Made by a program: the position numbers and the translations under genes. A DNA stretch of 64,000 nt from Ophiobolus disseminans (taxonomy: Eukaryota; Ascomycota; Dothideomycetes; Pleosporales; Phaeosphaeriaceae): the NCBI GenBank assembly GCA_010093685.1, contig MU006217.1, positions 2,197,871-2,261,870 of the forward strand. The letters run 5' to 3'. Under the pieces are notes generated by a model. The model saw only the letters and a list, made by a program, of their open reading frames with translations. It did not search any database and was not told the origin of the DNA. How positions within the stretch are numbered: position 1 is the first letter of the stretch; every line of letters begins with the position of its first letter. Shown here one piece after another: positions 20,945 through 31,187 of the stretch.

Positions 20945-22217
20945 TCAAGTATTCTTCGACGTTACAGGAGTCTTGGTTGGCGTGTCTGCAAACTGAACAC
21001 TCCTCCTCGGCGACGCAGTCGGGCTGTCTGTATTGTCGTACTCATACCAAACTCCTTTGATCTTGCGGTTCAGCTTCCGCGGGGGTGGATTGATGCGATT
21101 GCCCATGACGCTGAAAGGTATGGGAGATGAGACGGCGGTTGAAGTATCTGACATGGTAGAGTTGTTGATGTTTATCTGTGAAACGGATGATGCAAGGTTG
21201 TCGATGCCCCGCATCATACCATCGTACGTGTTTGCCAGTTGCGCCTGGTTGCGTGACAGGCCCTGGATTTGGGTCGCTGTCGTCTTCATGATGTTCTTGA
21301 TGGATTCCTGGGCTTGGAAAGACGAGTTGGAGAGGGCGATATAGTGCGACGCGTTCTGATCGATGAGCGCCTGGAGCTTGGCTTGTGATTCGGCAAGCGC
21401 CTTAATCTGGGCTGTGTTGGACTCATTGATCTGCTGCATGCGCTGCAGGCCAGCCGACTGCGCGACCGATAAGGCGTGAATCTGCTCTGTGTTCTTCTCC
21501 ACCACACCTGTGAGCCTATCGAGCTTGTCGGCCAGGCTGTCCGATGAGGAAGAGGAAGGTCTATCCATCTGCGTATGCGGTCGTGATTGCTGCGCCGGAG
21601 CAAGGGCATGGCCGTCTGCACTTTGAAGTGGAATTATAGGCGACGTATTTGACAGGTTGTCCTGCCCAGTGTAAAACCACTTGTGCCTCAGACTGTAGAA
21701 TCGCAGGTTCTCGTGGATGTGTTCCACGTCTTCGCTCTTCATGACAAAGAGCTGTGGACTTGGGCGCGTGGCATCGGGGTATTCGCGCTGAACGAGCGCC
21801 CACCATCGCGTACAGATGGCGGCAGAGGCAAACGTGAGGATGTAGGGAGGGGAGTTCGAAATGTCGCTCTATCACTGTGTCAGCATACTACTCCATGTTG
21901 CAGCGAATTAAAGCAAGGAGAAATGGGGTATTTACCTTCAGCACATATGCATGAAACAAGCTACCTTCGCTCACGTCCTCGGGCTCTTCCTTCATGCCAT
22001 CTAAGCTCTTCCGTGGCGAGCCTGGCACTCCGGTGACCTTGGGACTGTCTGTGTTCATGATCAGGCCTGCTGCGAGCGATATGCTGAGCTTCTTCCGCGG
22101 GTAACCCTGGCCTCGGACCGGTGAAGTCTGCCTTCGATTCTGCGCGCGAGCTTCAAACAGTGGTGTCGAAGCATCCATGAGCGCTGAGAAGTCTGGCATA
22201 CTCTTTGGGCGGGACAT
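20945..22217 (-). CDS. Uncharacterised protein with central coiled coil
   Basis: Exon 1 (21936-22217) and exon 2 (20945-21868) join in phase 0 to 401 aa. The intron is 67 bp with a GTAAAT donor. The N-terminal third is basic and Ser/Pro-rich (MSRPKSMPDF). Residues 95-160 form a compact conserved-looking domain (PPYILTFASAAICTRWWALV, then HENLRFYSLRHKWFYTG). Residues about 200-320 are a Gln/Ala/Leu-rich amphipathic helix with recurring heptads (LADKLDRLTGVVEKN, TAQIKALAESQAKLQAL), and the tail is low complexity. No signal peptide or membrane helix. I do not recognise the family; a scaffold or oligomeric role is inference. Divergent from the HET gene at 23065. Confidence 0.75.
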
Positions 22218-23064
22218 GGCGGGTTGAGGGAAGGTAAGTAGTCGGCGTGCGCGCGTGTCAAATGCGACAGAAGGCGATGAATGAGTGAGAGAGACAATGC
22301 GACATGCGTACAATACGTGAAGAGACGGCCAAAAAGAAGAGGAGATGCTAGCAAAGGAGGCTGAGAGGGGTTGAGACGAGAATAAGATTCTTGGGTGCAG
22401 ACACGGCACAACCCTTGTCGATGACCTCACATGCCTGGCATCGCGCTCATAATTGCGGAGACATCATCGCAAAGACGTCTTGATTCAAGCCTTCCGCGAC
22501 TCCTGTTGTCATCGCGTCGGTCGTGAGACACTCGTATCGCGTCGAGCAACGTCCGGCGGCCGGTGCCTGCCAATCGATGCGTATCGTTGAGCTGGTGCAC
22601 GCTATCTGTCGCACTAGTATCTGCAGGAGTTCAAGCTCCGGAACATCGAGAACGGTTCTCGACAGGGAGATTTGATGACACCGACGATCTGAAATAAGTA
22701 ACGGCGTGTTTGAGATGGATTTGTGGTGGTTTGATGGCAGTGCCGCCTCGTAGCCATTGAAGCGATGACATCAGTGCACGTGCCATCGCGCCTTCTTCGC
22801 GACGGATCCAATGCTAGACATTCATCTCAACTTTGGGCCATGACACGAATGTTGTTTGCCAAAGATGCTCATGCGCCACGTTCAACGCGCATGTCTCCAA
22901 CCCTTGTTCAATGCCAGCTGCGTCTTCGACATCTCAGCTGGGCAGCCAGGAGTCGACAAGGCTGTGTCGTGGCCGAGAGCAGCTGCCTGCGGGGCAGCTC
23001 AGCCTGATCCTCGCACCAACACCTTCCCACACTGCACAGATCTCTAGAGTCACAACTGGATACG
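22218..23064. other. Divergent promoter region
   Basis: This 847 bp region lies between the coiled-coil gene (minus) and the HET gene (plus), so it should carry both promoters. No TATA box or gene is convincing. Confidence 0.45.
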
Positions 23065-24786
23065 ATGCGCCTAATCAATTGCCTTCAATACCGGCTCGAG
23101 GAGTTCTTTGGGTCTCACATACCTCCCTATGTTATCCTTTCTCACACTTGGGAGGACGAGGAGGTTACGTTCGCCGACTTCACGAGAGATCAGGCTGGAG
23201 TCAGGCAGAAACGCGGATTTCAGAAGCTTGCTTACACCTGTCGCCAGGCTCAAATCGATGGCTACCAATGGGCATGGGTCGATACGTGCTGTATTGACAA
23301 GAGCTCATCCGCAGAGCTCTCCGAAGCCATCAATTCCATGTTCGCTTGGTATAAATCCGCAGAGATCTGTTATGTGTTTCTCACCGATGTCGTCCAGGAT
23401 GAGTTGCAGCTCACCTTTCCTAGGAGTAGATGGTTTACCCGAGGATGGACGCTGCAAGAGCTGCTGGCACCGCATAGGCTGGTATTTTATGACCAGTACT
23501 GGAACAGATTGGGCACCAAGAAAGAGTATGCCAAATGGATTGCTGAGATAACCACAATCGATACAAAGGCGCTCGTGTTTGCCCCCGTTCGAGGGAACCA
23601 ACGATCCTTCAAGCCCAAGAGATTACTGTCTTCTTACTGTATCGCGAGGCGAATGTCCTGGGCGTCACAGCGGCAAACGACACGACTGGAAGATATGTCG
23701 TATTCTCTACTTGGACTTTTCGATATCAGCATGCCACTCTTGTATGGCGAGGGTGCACGCGCTTTCCTGCGTCTTCACGAAGAAATCATCAAAAGGGTTG
23801 ATGATGATTCGATTCTTGCATGGAACTTACAAATGCCGACTTCTGCGTGGCAATCTCAACAAGAGGTTGCACACATGGTTGGAATGACGATTATGGACGA
23901 TTGCAGTAGTACCCTTCTAGCTACTGCCCCAAGGGAGTTCGAACACTGCGGTATTCTGGAGTATGCGCCGGCATCTAAGTCAGCATTAACTACCAAGAAC
24001 TTTGGCGTAGAATTCGAACTTCCTCTTGTGCCGGTATTTTATCCATTTCCGAGCGGCCTTCCGATTGACGACCGAGCAAGAATTCTTGGCTACATTGGAT
24101 TGCTTAGCTGCTCCATAGGCCCCTTTCCCGAGTTTGTGGGGATAATGCTAGCTGGCACTGGAGAAACCCATCATGCGAACATGACGTTAAGCAGAATTAA
24201 GACACAAAGCGGCGCAGCTACGATTGTCATTGAGTCAAGGGCTGCTGCACAGTCAAGCGTGCACAAATTTTTCGTACAAGCGGACAGTGCTGGAAGAGAT
24301 GACGTGTACCCCAAATACTGTCGTCATGTGCAAGTTAACATATTGAAAGCCCTCCCCGACATTGCTTACGAAGTTACAAATGGCGAAAGGCATTGTATGT
24401 CATTCGATCGCACATTCAGAACGTACGAGAAACCTTGGGACACGACGGCAGGCACTCTCATCATTTGTGGTGATGCGAACCTAGAAGACCTTTTGTTATT
24501 CACCCTCGAGTCATCGAACCGGCAAGCGAGGACAGCAGTAACGATTTTCCTACGCACAGACACGAAAGTTATTAAGACAAAGCGTGGCTTGTTCTCGAAT
24601 CGCCAATATACCTGGGACTTGTTCAAAGACATGGAGAATCAATCTGCGGAAGAAGGTGACGAAGATTTTGCGGTCGTCAAAGTTGGTGGACATCAGTATC
24701 GTATCGTGGCAACGTTCCAACATACCAAAGTTCATCACTGGCACCTATTCACAGTAGACGTAGATGTTGTGCCAATCTCGACCTGA
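23065..24786 (+). CDS. HET-domain protein of the HET-E/HET-D class
   Basis: The gene has one exon of 573 aa with ATG at 23065. It has the hallmark N-terminal order of HET-E-like proteins: MRLIN, YVILSHTWEDEEVTF (22-36), WVDTCCIDK (71-79), RGWTLQELLAP (126-136) and MSYSLLGLFDISMPLLYGEG (211-230). HET-E class proteins often continue into NACHT and WD40 domains; this one instead has about 320 residues of beta-rich, unassigned sequence. It is therefore a stand-alone HET protein, as is frequent in Pezizomycotina. The role in non-self recognition or regulated cell death is inferred from the family. No lesion is seen. Confidence 0.92.
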   Translation: MRLINCLQYRLEEFFGSHIPPYVILSHTWEDEEVTFADFTRDQAGVRQKRGFQKLAYTCRQAQIDGYQWAWVDTCCIDKSSSAELSEAINSMFAWYKSAEICYVFLTDVVQDELQLTFPRSRWFTRGWTLQELLAPHRLVFYDQYWNRLGTKKEYAKWIAEITTIDTKALVFAPVRGNQRSFKPKRLLSSYCIARRMSWASQRQTTRLEDMSYSLLGLFDISMPLLYGEGARAFLRLHEEIIKRVDDDSILAWNLQMPTSAWQSQQEVAHMVGMTIMDDCSSTLLATAPREFEHCGILEYAPASKSALTTKNFGVEFELPLVPVFYPFPSGLPIDDRARILGYIGLLSCSIGPFPEFVGIMLAGTGETHHANMTLSRIKTQSGAATIVIESRAAAQSSVHKFFVQADSAGRDDVYPKYCRHVQVNILKALPDIAYEVTNGERHCMSFDRTFRTYEKPWDTTAGTLIICGDANLEDLLLFTLESSNRQARTAVTIFLRTDTKVIKTKRGLFSNRQYTWDLFKDMENQSAEEGDEDFAVVKVGGHQYRIVATFQHTKVHHWHLFTVDVDVVPIST

Positions 24787-25621
24787 GACGTCCATCAGCC
24801 ATCAATATACGTCCCTGATACTCCTCGCTACTTCGCATGGACCGTGTTAGATCAAGGAAGCGCTAGCTAGAATCCTACAACGCATCGATCGTTGCGACCG
24901 AAGTTTCGATATCATCCATGTCTCGCATCAGCACCTCTTGTACCTCATCTCTTGATACCATCATCTGTATCTGTTAGCTCCCACACGACCTTGGATATTG
25001 GCATCCTGTCTTCTAAACTCTGCTTGTATATACGCTCGGGTCTGTTTGCGCGATATCAACTCAGCAACCTTGCATCTCCAAGTAGGTATCGCGCGAGCGA
25101 AGCTGGGCGGCGGTATATCGTTTAGTCGGCAACAAGGATACAATGGATGCTATTTCGGGTCTCTAAACAAGGTCGGAGAACATGTCGTACATACATCTCC
25201 TGTTCCGCGTGTCCAAGCTGGATGTTTGCGCACGGCCGGAGGTGCCCCATTTTATTGTTGGAACGTAGAGTTGCAATGGTGCATCGCATTTCTATTGGGA
25301 ATGGCGGGAGAGATCCTGAAAGAAGGATCTGAATGGAGGGAATGCGATGTGTATGTTTTCTGATATATGGAAGACTCACCTTTATGTACTCAATTCCAAT
25401 ACAGTTTGCACGGGAAACATTAACGAGAGTTGGGCGGCAGTCTATAGACACTGGTTAACACAGCATAAAAACACGAATAAGATTAAGTTGGATGTACATG
25501 TCGCTGTGATCTTTTTTATTGGAACTACTCATGAGATTGCTCAAAGCGTTCAGCCTGTCTCGAACCATCGCTGCCTTCGTGAATGTCGTGATCTTCTTAC
25601 TCGTGGAGCGTCTAGGTCTTC
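24787..25621. other. Intergenic, no gene seen
   Basis: The short frames here lack any recognisable feature. The region lies between the 3-prime ends of the convergent genes at 23065-24786 and 25622-26379. Confidence 0.45.
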
Positions 25622-26530
25622 TCAGACTTGTTTTTTGACCGCATGCACACGGCAGATCTCAGGATACAGGGAATCGTATCCTTCCTCATGATACCACACA
25701 TCATCCAGTCCTACGACCTCGAAATAGCGTGGCTCATCCTCGTCATAGGCATATCCTAGCTCCGCAAGGTGTCGCGAACGTTCGTCGTGGAGTTGATGTA
25801 TCTGGAATGCAGGATCTTCTGACATCCCGATAGGAGTAATCGAGATTCTGACAACCTTCCCGCTTTGGATGTCTTGCACCCACTGCTCATCCCTGTGCTG
25901 CATCAAAACCTGGAGCACGCCGCTGTCACCTCTGAGGTATGTTATTTCCTCTTCACCTGCTGCCGCCTCCCCGGCCTCACTACGCACAAACTGGCATGTG
26001 AAGGTAGTTTGGGCCAGACTTATTTTGACGAGAATGAGGAGGTCGATAGTTACACTCTGGCCATTCCTTGTAAAGTGGTCGGTCAAGATTCTCATAGTTG
26101 CTGAAGCTTGTTCACAATTTTGCACCTGTCCCTTGATCGTGGGGTGAAAAGCGTCGAGGTAGCGAGGAACATCGCCCCAGTTGATGGTAAGGGGAACCTT
26201 TCTGCAAATTGGCAGGTACTCGGTGCGCAGTTGGCTACATGCGAGCGCTAACGTGAGACAAGGAAGTACGCAGCACTCCTTGTTGACTGCGGTCTTCGCA
26301 GCGAATTCGTAAACATGATTGCGCAGCTCTAAATAGATGCGTTAAAACGATTCTGACAGGTATCTATAGTGCACTCACCTGCGGGAAGATCGAGGAAGCG
26401 AAAGTAGTCTTGACGGTCAGCCACGGTGGCTCGGGAGGGTGGTAAGCCCGCAGGCGGACGAGATCGAAAGATTGGAAGCGATAATTTTGTCAGTTGCACT
26501 CGCGTCGATCGTGGCTTGGTGGTCTTTGAC
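25622..26530 (-). CDS. Uncharacterised LPAELRN-type fungal protein, start unresolved
   Basis: Exon 25622-26328 joins through a 50 bp intron (26329-26378, GTGAGT donor) to an upstream exon starting at or above 26379. The junction gives FRFLDLPAELRNHVYEFA, the opening motif of a very large fungal family of unknown function. CSQLRTEYLPICRKVPL follows, the counterpart of CRQVRDEFRSVQRGRL in the decayed gene at 920-1914. The upstream frame reaches 26530 without any ATG and is closed by a stop beyond, so a further exon or damage at the 5-prime end is likely. The C-terminal half is acidic with Tyr/Trp-rich segments. No catalytic motif is seen. Confidence 0.65.
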
Positions 26531-26586
26531 AAATCGGGAAGTCGTGGTGTTTACGTGAGAGGGTAAGAACATCTGACCTTAGTTTA

Positions 26587-27065
26587 CCCCCAGAAGCATG
26601 GGACGACCTTGTATGCCACTATTTGACCGATGAATTGGAGGTGGTGCGAAGTTCCTTCCCAGAGCAGGAATGGCCAGAATATATTCCCTACCAAATCTCG
26701 TCGCTCTGGTCGGTCATATTGATCAAGAGATAGCTGTGGACAGGGCGGCAGTCATGGTCACCGCGGCGAGGAACTCAGCTACTCGCGCATCCCGCCTGGC
26801 AGCCATGGCCGAATTATTCGATGACGCAATACAGCATCCACGTATGAATCAAGGCCAAAGGGATGATCTCGTCGCAGACTATGAGGACGCAGATCTTCAG
26901 CCGGTACGAGAAAGATTCCCACGAGAGGGTTGCTCACCTGAAAGATACAGCGTCCCGTATTTGAATCTGGTCGCGTACGTGAGGTGGAACGTTGAGCAGC
27001 GTGAACTCCGGGACCGTCTCATTGCGATTGTCTTTCCTGACGTGTTTGGTGAGACTGGGATGTAG
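26587..27065 (+). pseudogene. Possible frameshifted F-box-like gene
   Basis: One frame starts with PPEAWDDLVCHYLTDELEVV and runs to EWPEYIPYQISSLW, resembling an F-box-like opening. A second frame (ATG 26670, ending 27065) continues with protein-like sequence (RLAAMAELFDDAI, RDRLIAIVFPDVFGETGM). Both are needed to make one sensible protein, suggesting an indel near 26690. If the second frame alone is real, it encodes 131 aa of unknown function. It is the last gene-like sequence before the transposon island. Confidence 0.35.
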
Positions 27066-27334
27066 GCGCCCAAGCAGTTGCTGCCGAACGTCGCCATCAT
27101 CAAGGCTGTTTTATCAGAAACAATGTTGATATGTAAAAGAAGCGAAGTGGAAGGTCGTGATGAAAGGACAACTAACGTCCATCCCTATGGGTTGAACGTC
27201 CCCCCGCAACGAACCACAAACACTGTTTACCTATAGTATGCCTACGTTGCATAATTGTAGGGAGTTGAGTTAGTAAAACAATACTCTTTGCATCGATTTC
27301 TACCTGTTGCAAGCTCTATACAGCAACATTATCG

Positions 27335-27542
27335 GTGAGTTGCAAAATAACTGCTCCACCCCCTCTCTAGTAAAAAACGTTGTAATCTACTATTCTAGGG
27401 CTCCTATTGGCTAAAATTGAATGGTTACGCTATTTTACGGGCGGGGCACGTTTACCAGACATTTAGAGCCAATAAGAGAGCTATAATAGAAGATTACAAC
27501 GTTTTCTAACAAGGGGGGTGGAGCGGTTATTTCGCAACTCAC
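27335..27542. mobile_element. MITE with long terminal inverted repeats
   Basis: The element is 208 bp with arms 27335-27412 and 27467-27542. Both arms begin GTGAGTTGC, continue through a C/G-rich block and AACGTTGTAATCT, and end in CTCCTATTGGCT, pairing nearly along their whole length. The centre is about 54 bp and there is no coding capacity. No clear target duplication is visible beside the ends. It could fold as one long hairpin. Its mobilising family is unknown; a pogo/Fot1-type transposase remnant lies 0.5 kb away, but matching termini were not found. Confidence 0.75.
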
Positions 27543-28075
27543 AATACAGCGTTGTAGGCTGTGTTCTTTAGCTTCTTGTCTTTAGCATAGAAGCTGTTCA
27601 AGCTACAACAATAAAACACCCCTGCTCTCTTTTACGCATCACTTTTGCTCGTTTCTTCGGAGCCCGTATGTGAAACTCAATTAACCGTAAAATACGGTCG
27701 TGCTCTTACAGCGTGTGCAGCCTCTGTGTCTTACTGTAGAGTGGCAGGGGCCACTCGGACAATCAGAAGCAGCAAGGGAGCTGCTACCTCAGGTGAGGTA
27801 GGCGCAATAGGCTATTGTTTGAGTATATAGTTTCTTCCTTTGCCAAGATCAATCCATCACTTGTTAACTCAACTCATCTTCTTCAACACTGTGTAGGTGC
27901 TCTCCGAGTTGCTCCGGCGCGATCTGCCAGTTCTATGCATCAAGCGAGAAGACTTGGCGTGCTGACGCAGCTGGCTTTGAAAGCTTACCGAGGTTCACCC
28001 CGTGGCGATCCGCCCCGCGTGGCGACCACCCCTCATGACAACACTCAACTTTCAACATGCGATAACTCTATCAAT

Positions 28076-28915
28076 ATGAGCCCAATCGAGGCTGCGCTTG
28101 CAGCTATAGCATCGCTAGAACCTGGAGAATCTTTTAGCTACAAGCAGGTTGCTCAACAATATGGTTGTAATCGTACAACGCTTGCACGAAGGCACCAAGG
28201 CGTTTCAAGCTTATGCAGCACTAAGGCAGCAGATCAACAGGCTCTCTATCCTCAGCAAGAGCAGGAGCTCCTACAATATATCAATCGACTCACAGAGAGA
28301 GGCCTACCACCTACACGAGCTATGATACGACGCTTTGGCTCAGATATAGCTAAGAGGGAGCTTAGAAAGAACTGGGTTGATCGATATATCAAGCGACACA
28401 AGGTCAATCTCATCTCACGCTGGGCAACTAGAATTGATCGCGCGCGCCACCACGCTGATTCTATATCAAAATACACCCTCTATTTTAGCCTCCTACACGA
28501 GAAAATTAGCAAATACAACGTTGAGGCTTGCAATATGTACAACATGGATAAGAAAGGCTGCATGCTAGGAATCCTCACTTGCTCAAAGCGGATATTTAGT
28601 AAGAGGCTATATGAGGAGGGCAATATCAAGGCTCACATCCAGGATGGCAATTGGGAGTGGATAACGCTCCTTGCCTGCATATGCGCTGATGGATCGGCCC
28701 TTGCGCCTGCGCTGATATATCAATCAACCTCAGGCTTAATACAGGACACCTGGCTGCAGGCTATGAGGCCTGAGGATCAAGTGTATATATCCTCCTCACC
28801 CTCTAGATGGACGAACAATAAGATAGGACTATCCTAGCTTAAACAAGTATTTGATCGATCTACGAAGGAGAAGGCAGAGCGGAGCTATCGATTTGTAACG
28901 GCGCAGGCAAGATAA
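28076..28915 (+). pseudogene. Truncated Fot1/pogo-type transposase
   Basis: The open frame extends from 27815, but the likely start is ATG 28076 (MSPIEAALAAIASLEPGESF), giving the Pipsqueak/CENP-B helix-turn-helix (SYKQVAQQYGCNRTTLARRH). The second helix-turn-helix part follows (RTMIRRFG-like, then NWVDRYIKRH), then the start of the DDE_1 catalytic domain. NMDKKG corresponds to the N(M/V)DE-x-G block holding the first catalytic Asp. An amber at 28835-28837 replaces the Trp expected before LKQVFD, a TAA follows at 28913-28915, and the rest of the catalytic domain is absent. The element is dead. Confidence 0.8.
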
Positions 28916-29126
28916 AAGATATCCGAATGCGGTGTGAATCAACTCAGAGGCATATGGGAGTGCGTGGAGACTCAGAAACCTTAGATTGTCTAACAACACC
29001 TATAGGCCTTGTATAAAAGTCCGACGGTTCGTAAACGTTACCGAAGGGGGGCTGCGAAGCACCATTGCAATAGTCGTGACGTCACATTTTTAAAAGCCAT
29101 GTCTTTTCTGCCATGTTTATTTTTGA

Positions 29127-29161
29127 TCAGCTACCGTTTTGCAAGGGACGACGCCCCTTGC
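29127..29161 (-). other. Candidate Helitron 3-prime terminus
   Basis: On the minus strand a 7 bp perfect stem (GCAAGGG/CCCTTGC at 29141-29147 and 29155-29161) with a 7 nt loop is followed 10 nt later by CTGA, which fits the CTRR end. The next base is T, as expected for insertion between A and T. It lies just downstream of the helicase C-terminus. Supported by position and form; the matching 5-prime TC end was not found. Confidence 0.5.
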
Positions 29162-29220
29162 GAGCGGAACCCGCTCATGTAGCTACACCTCATAGTCACA
29201 GTACCAAGTCATCATGTGCC

Positions 29221-30890
29221 CTAATCGTAGCTGCCCTGGGTGCCCTGGGTGTCCTCTATTCCTTCCATCTCAACATCCCCATTTCTGTCACTGTTGTTGT
29301 CGCTCGTTAACCCTCCGCTTGTGAAGACGCCGCTGGGCAACGTTATCGTTGATCGCACCGGATCGGAGCGGAGGATGGGGATAGACATCTGACTAGCCCG
29401 ACCAGGTCCTAGGAAGGATGACTCTGGCAGGTCAAAGTCAGAGCCAAAGTTGTCGTCCGCAACAACAGAGGCAGTGCCTGGCGCACCGACGGGGGTGTAC
29501 TCATGCGCGGCTCTCCGGATGTAGTTGGCGTTCCGCATAACGACAGTCTCGCTGGCTTTGGACTTGAGACAAGCATAGCTAGTAGAGTTAGCTTTGTTCA
29601 TTGAACGTTTATCATAACTTACCCAAACGGTTCATCAAACAGCAACCCCTTCAACAAGCGTACGCGCGAGATAGCAACATAAGTAAGGCCTGCTGCAAAA
29701 TCCTTCGTACCCGAGAGATTCAAGACGGCGCGGTCAATGGAGATGCCCTGGCTCTTGTGAACAGTAATAGCATATGCCAAAGTGATGGGAAACTGTATGC
29801 GGTGACAAGTGACGCTGCCATGCACCCAATGCCTAGTGGCGCGGAAGATGGGCACCAGCTTGTCGCCAGTCTCCGGATCAAGCAGAAGCTCTGGGCCGTC
29901 GTAGCCATCAAAAGCCACCAGCAACGCGAATAGGGCGTCCTTGTCAGGGTCGGCACCCTCCTCCCATACGATGTCACGAAGCGTCCCAACTGCCCCGTTA
30001 AACAATGCATAATCAGCCCAGATGTTCTCACTCAGCATGATGCGCGAGTTGATGGAGACATGCATCTGTTTATGGAGGTTGCCAGCATCCTCAGTAGACC
30101 CGTTCTCAGAACCATGGCCCCGATGGGAAGCTCGAAGTGGAAGGACAGGGTTGTTGAGCTCGCGGAGGCGCTGATGGTTGTACAAGTGAACCTCTTCACG
30201 GAACTGGTAAATGTGAATCGCGTTCTCAAACATATTCAGATCCTCAGTCGAGGCCACCTTTGCGCGCACACGGGATAACAGCAACTACTAATCCTTTGCC
30301 GTAGTCTTGTTCATGCGTAGGTTGGACAGCGCAGAGCGGAAAGCAACGGCCTCGTTGTCGCTACCTTGTTGGCGCTTAATGACGTTCAAGGTGATGGTCG
30401 TATTGAACAACTTGTACAGGCGCTGACCACTGACATGATCACTATTGCCCGTCTTGCTTGCCTTTGTGCTGAACAATGGAGCAGCAGCGACAGGCGGTAG
30501 CTGACAGAAATCTCCAATTAAGAGCACACTAATACCACCAAAGTTCTCATCGTTGGCCTTAATTTGCTAGAGGCGACGGTTGATCCAGGATAGTTGGATA
30601 AGACTAACTATGCTCTTCTCGTCGATAAAGAGGTACCCAATATGTTGAAATTTGGCCTGTAGACCGGCGAGCGCAGAGGCAGGTATCTCCTAATAACTAC
30701 CTTTCTTGACGGGCAGTCGGAGGAGGGAGTGCAGGGTTTGACCGCCAATGTTATAGGCAGCAACTCCGGTTGGGGCAGCTCGAAGGACTGGAGATAGACG
30801 ACTAGAGTATGCGGCTGCTTGGTCAAGTCCATGGCATATAGTACGGACAACAGTAGTCTTGCCTGTGCCACCCTCGCCCTCTATCTAAAC
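29221..30890 (-). pseudogene. Pif1-like helicase part of the Helitron
   Basis: The Walker A motif GEGGTGKT lies near 30850-30880, directly after an amber at 30885-30887 in the place of a Gln. LLIGDFCQLPPVA is the Walker B/motif II region near 30490-30527. ITLAYAITVHKSQGISIDRA and GLTYVAISRVR near 29640-29790 are the last helicase motifs. A stop at 30285-30287 and others interrupt it. An extra Ser/Gly/Asp-rich C-terminal tail runs to 29221. The helicase unwinds donor DNA during Helitron movement (family knowledge). Confidence 0.8.
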
Positions 30891-31187
30891 GAACAGTGGG
30901 GGTACATCTAAGCCCGCAGACCATTTGTGACAATGATCGACGAATAGATTATAGGCCTAGCGTTGCTTCTGCTCTAGGTTGTTAACAGCTATAACGCCAC
31001 CGTTGGATGCATCTGCAGGAACTGGATGATCATGCTTTATGGCCTTCCACTAGTCAACACTAAGGTCTGGAAACTTGCTAACACGATCGCTCCAATCGAC
31101 ATTGTCCATAGCACGCATCCCTAGGTTGTCATCTGGATCTACGTTGTCGCCGTTGTCCTGGTTTGGCAGTTAGCGAGCAAGTGCAGC

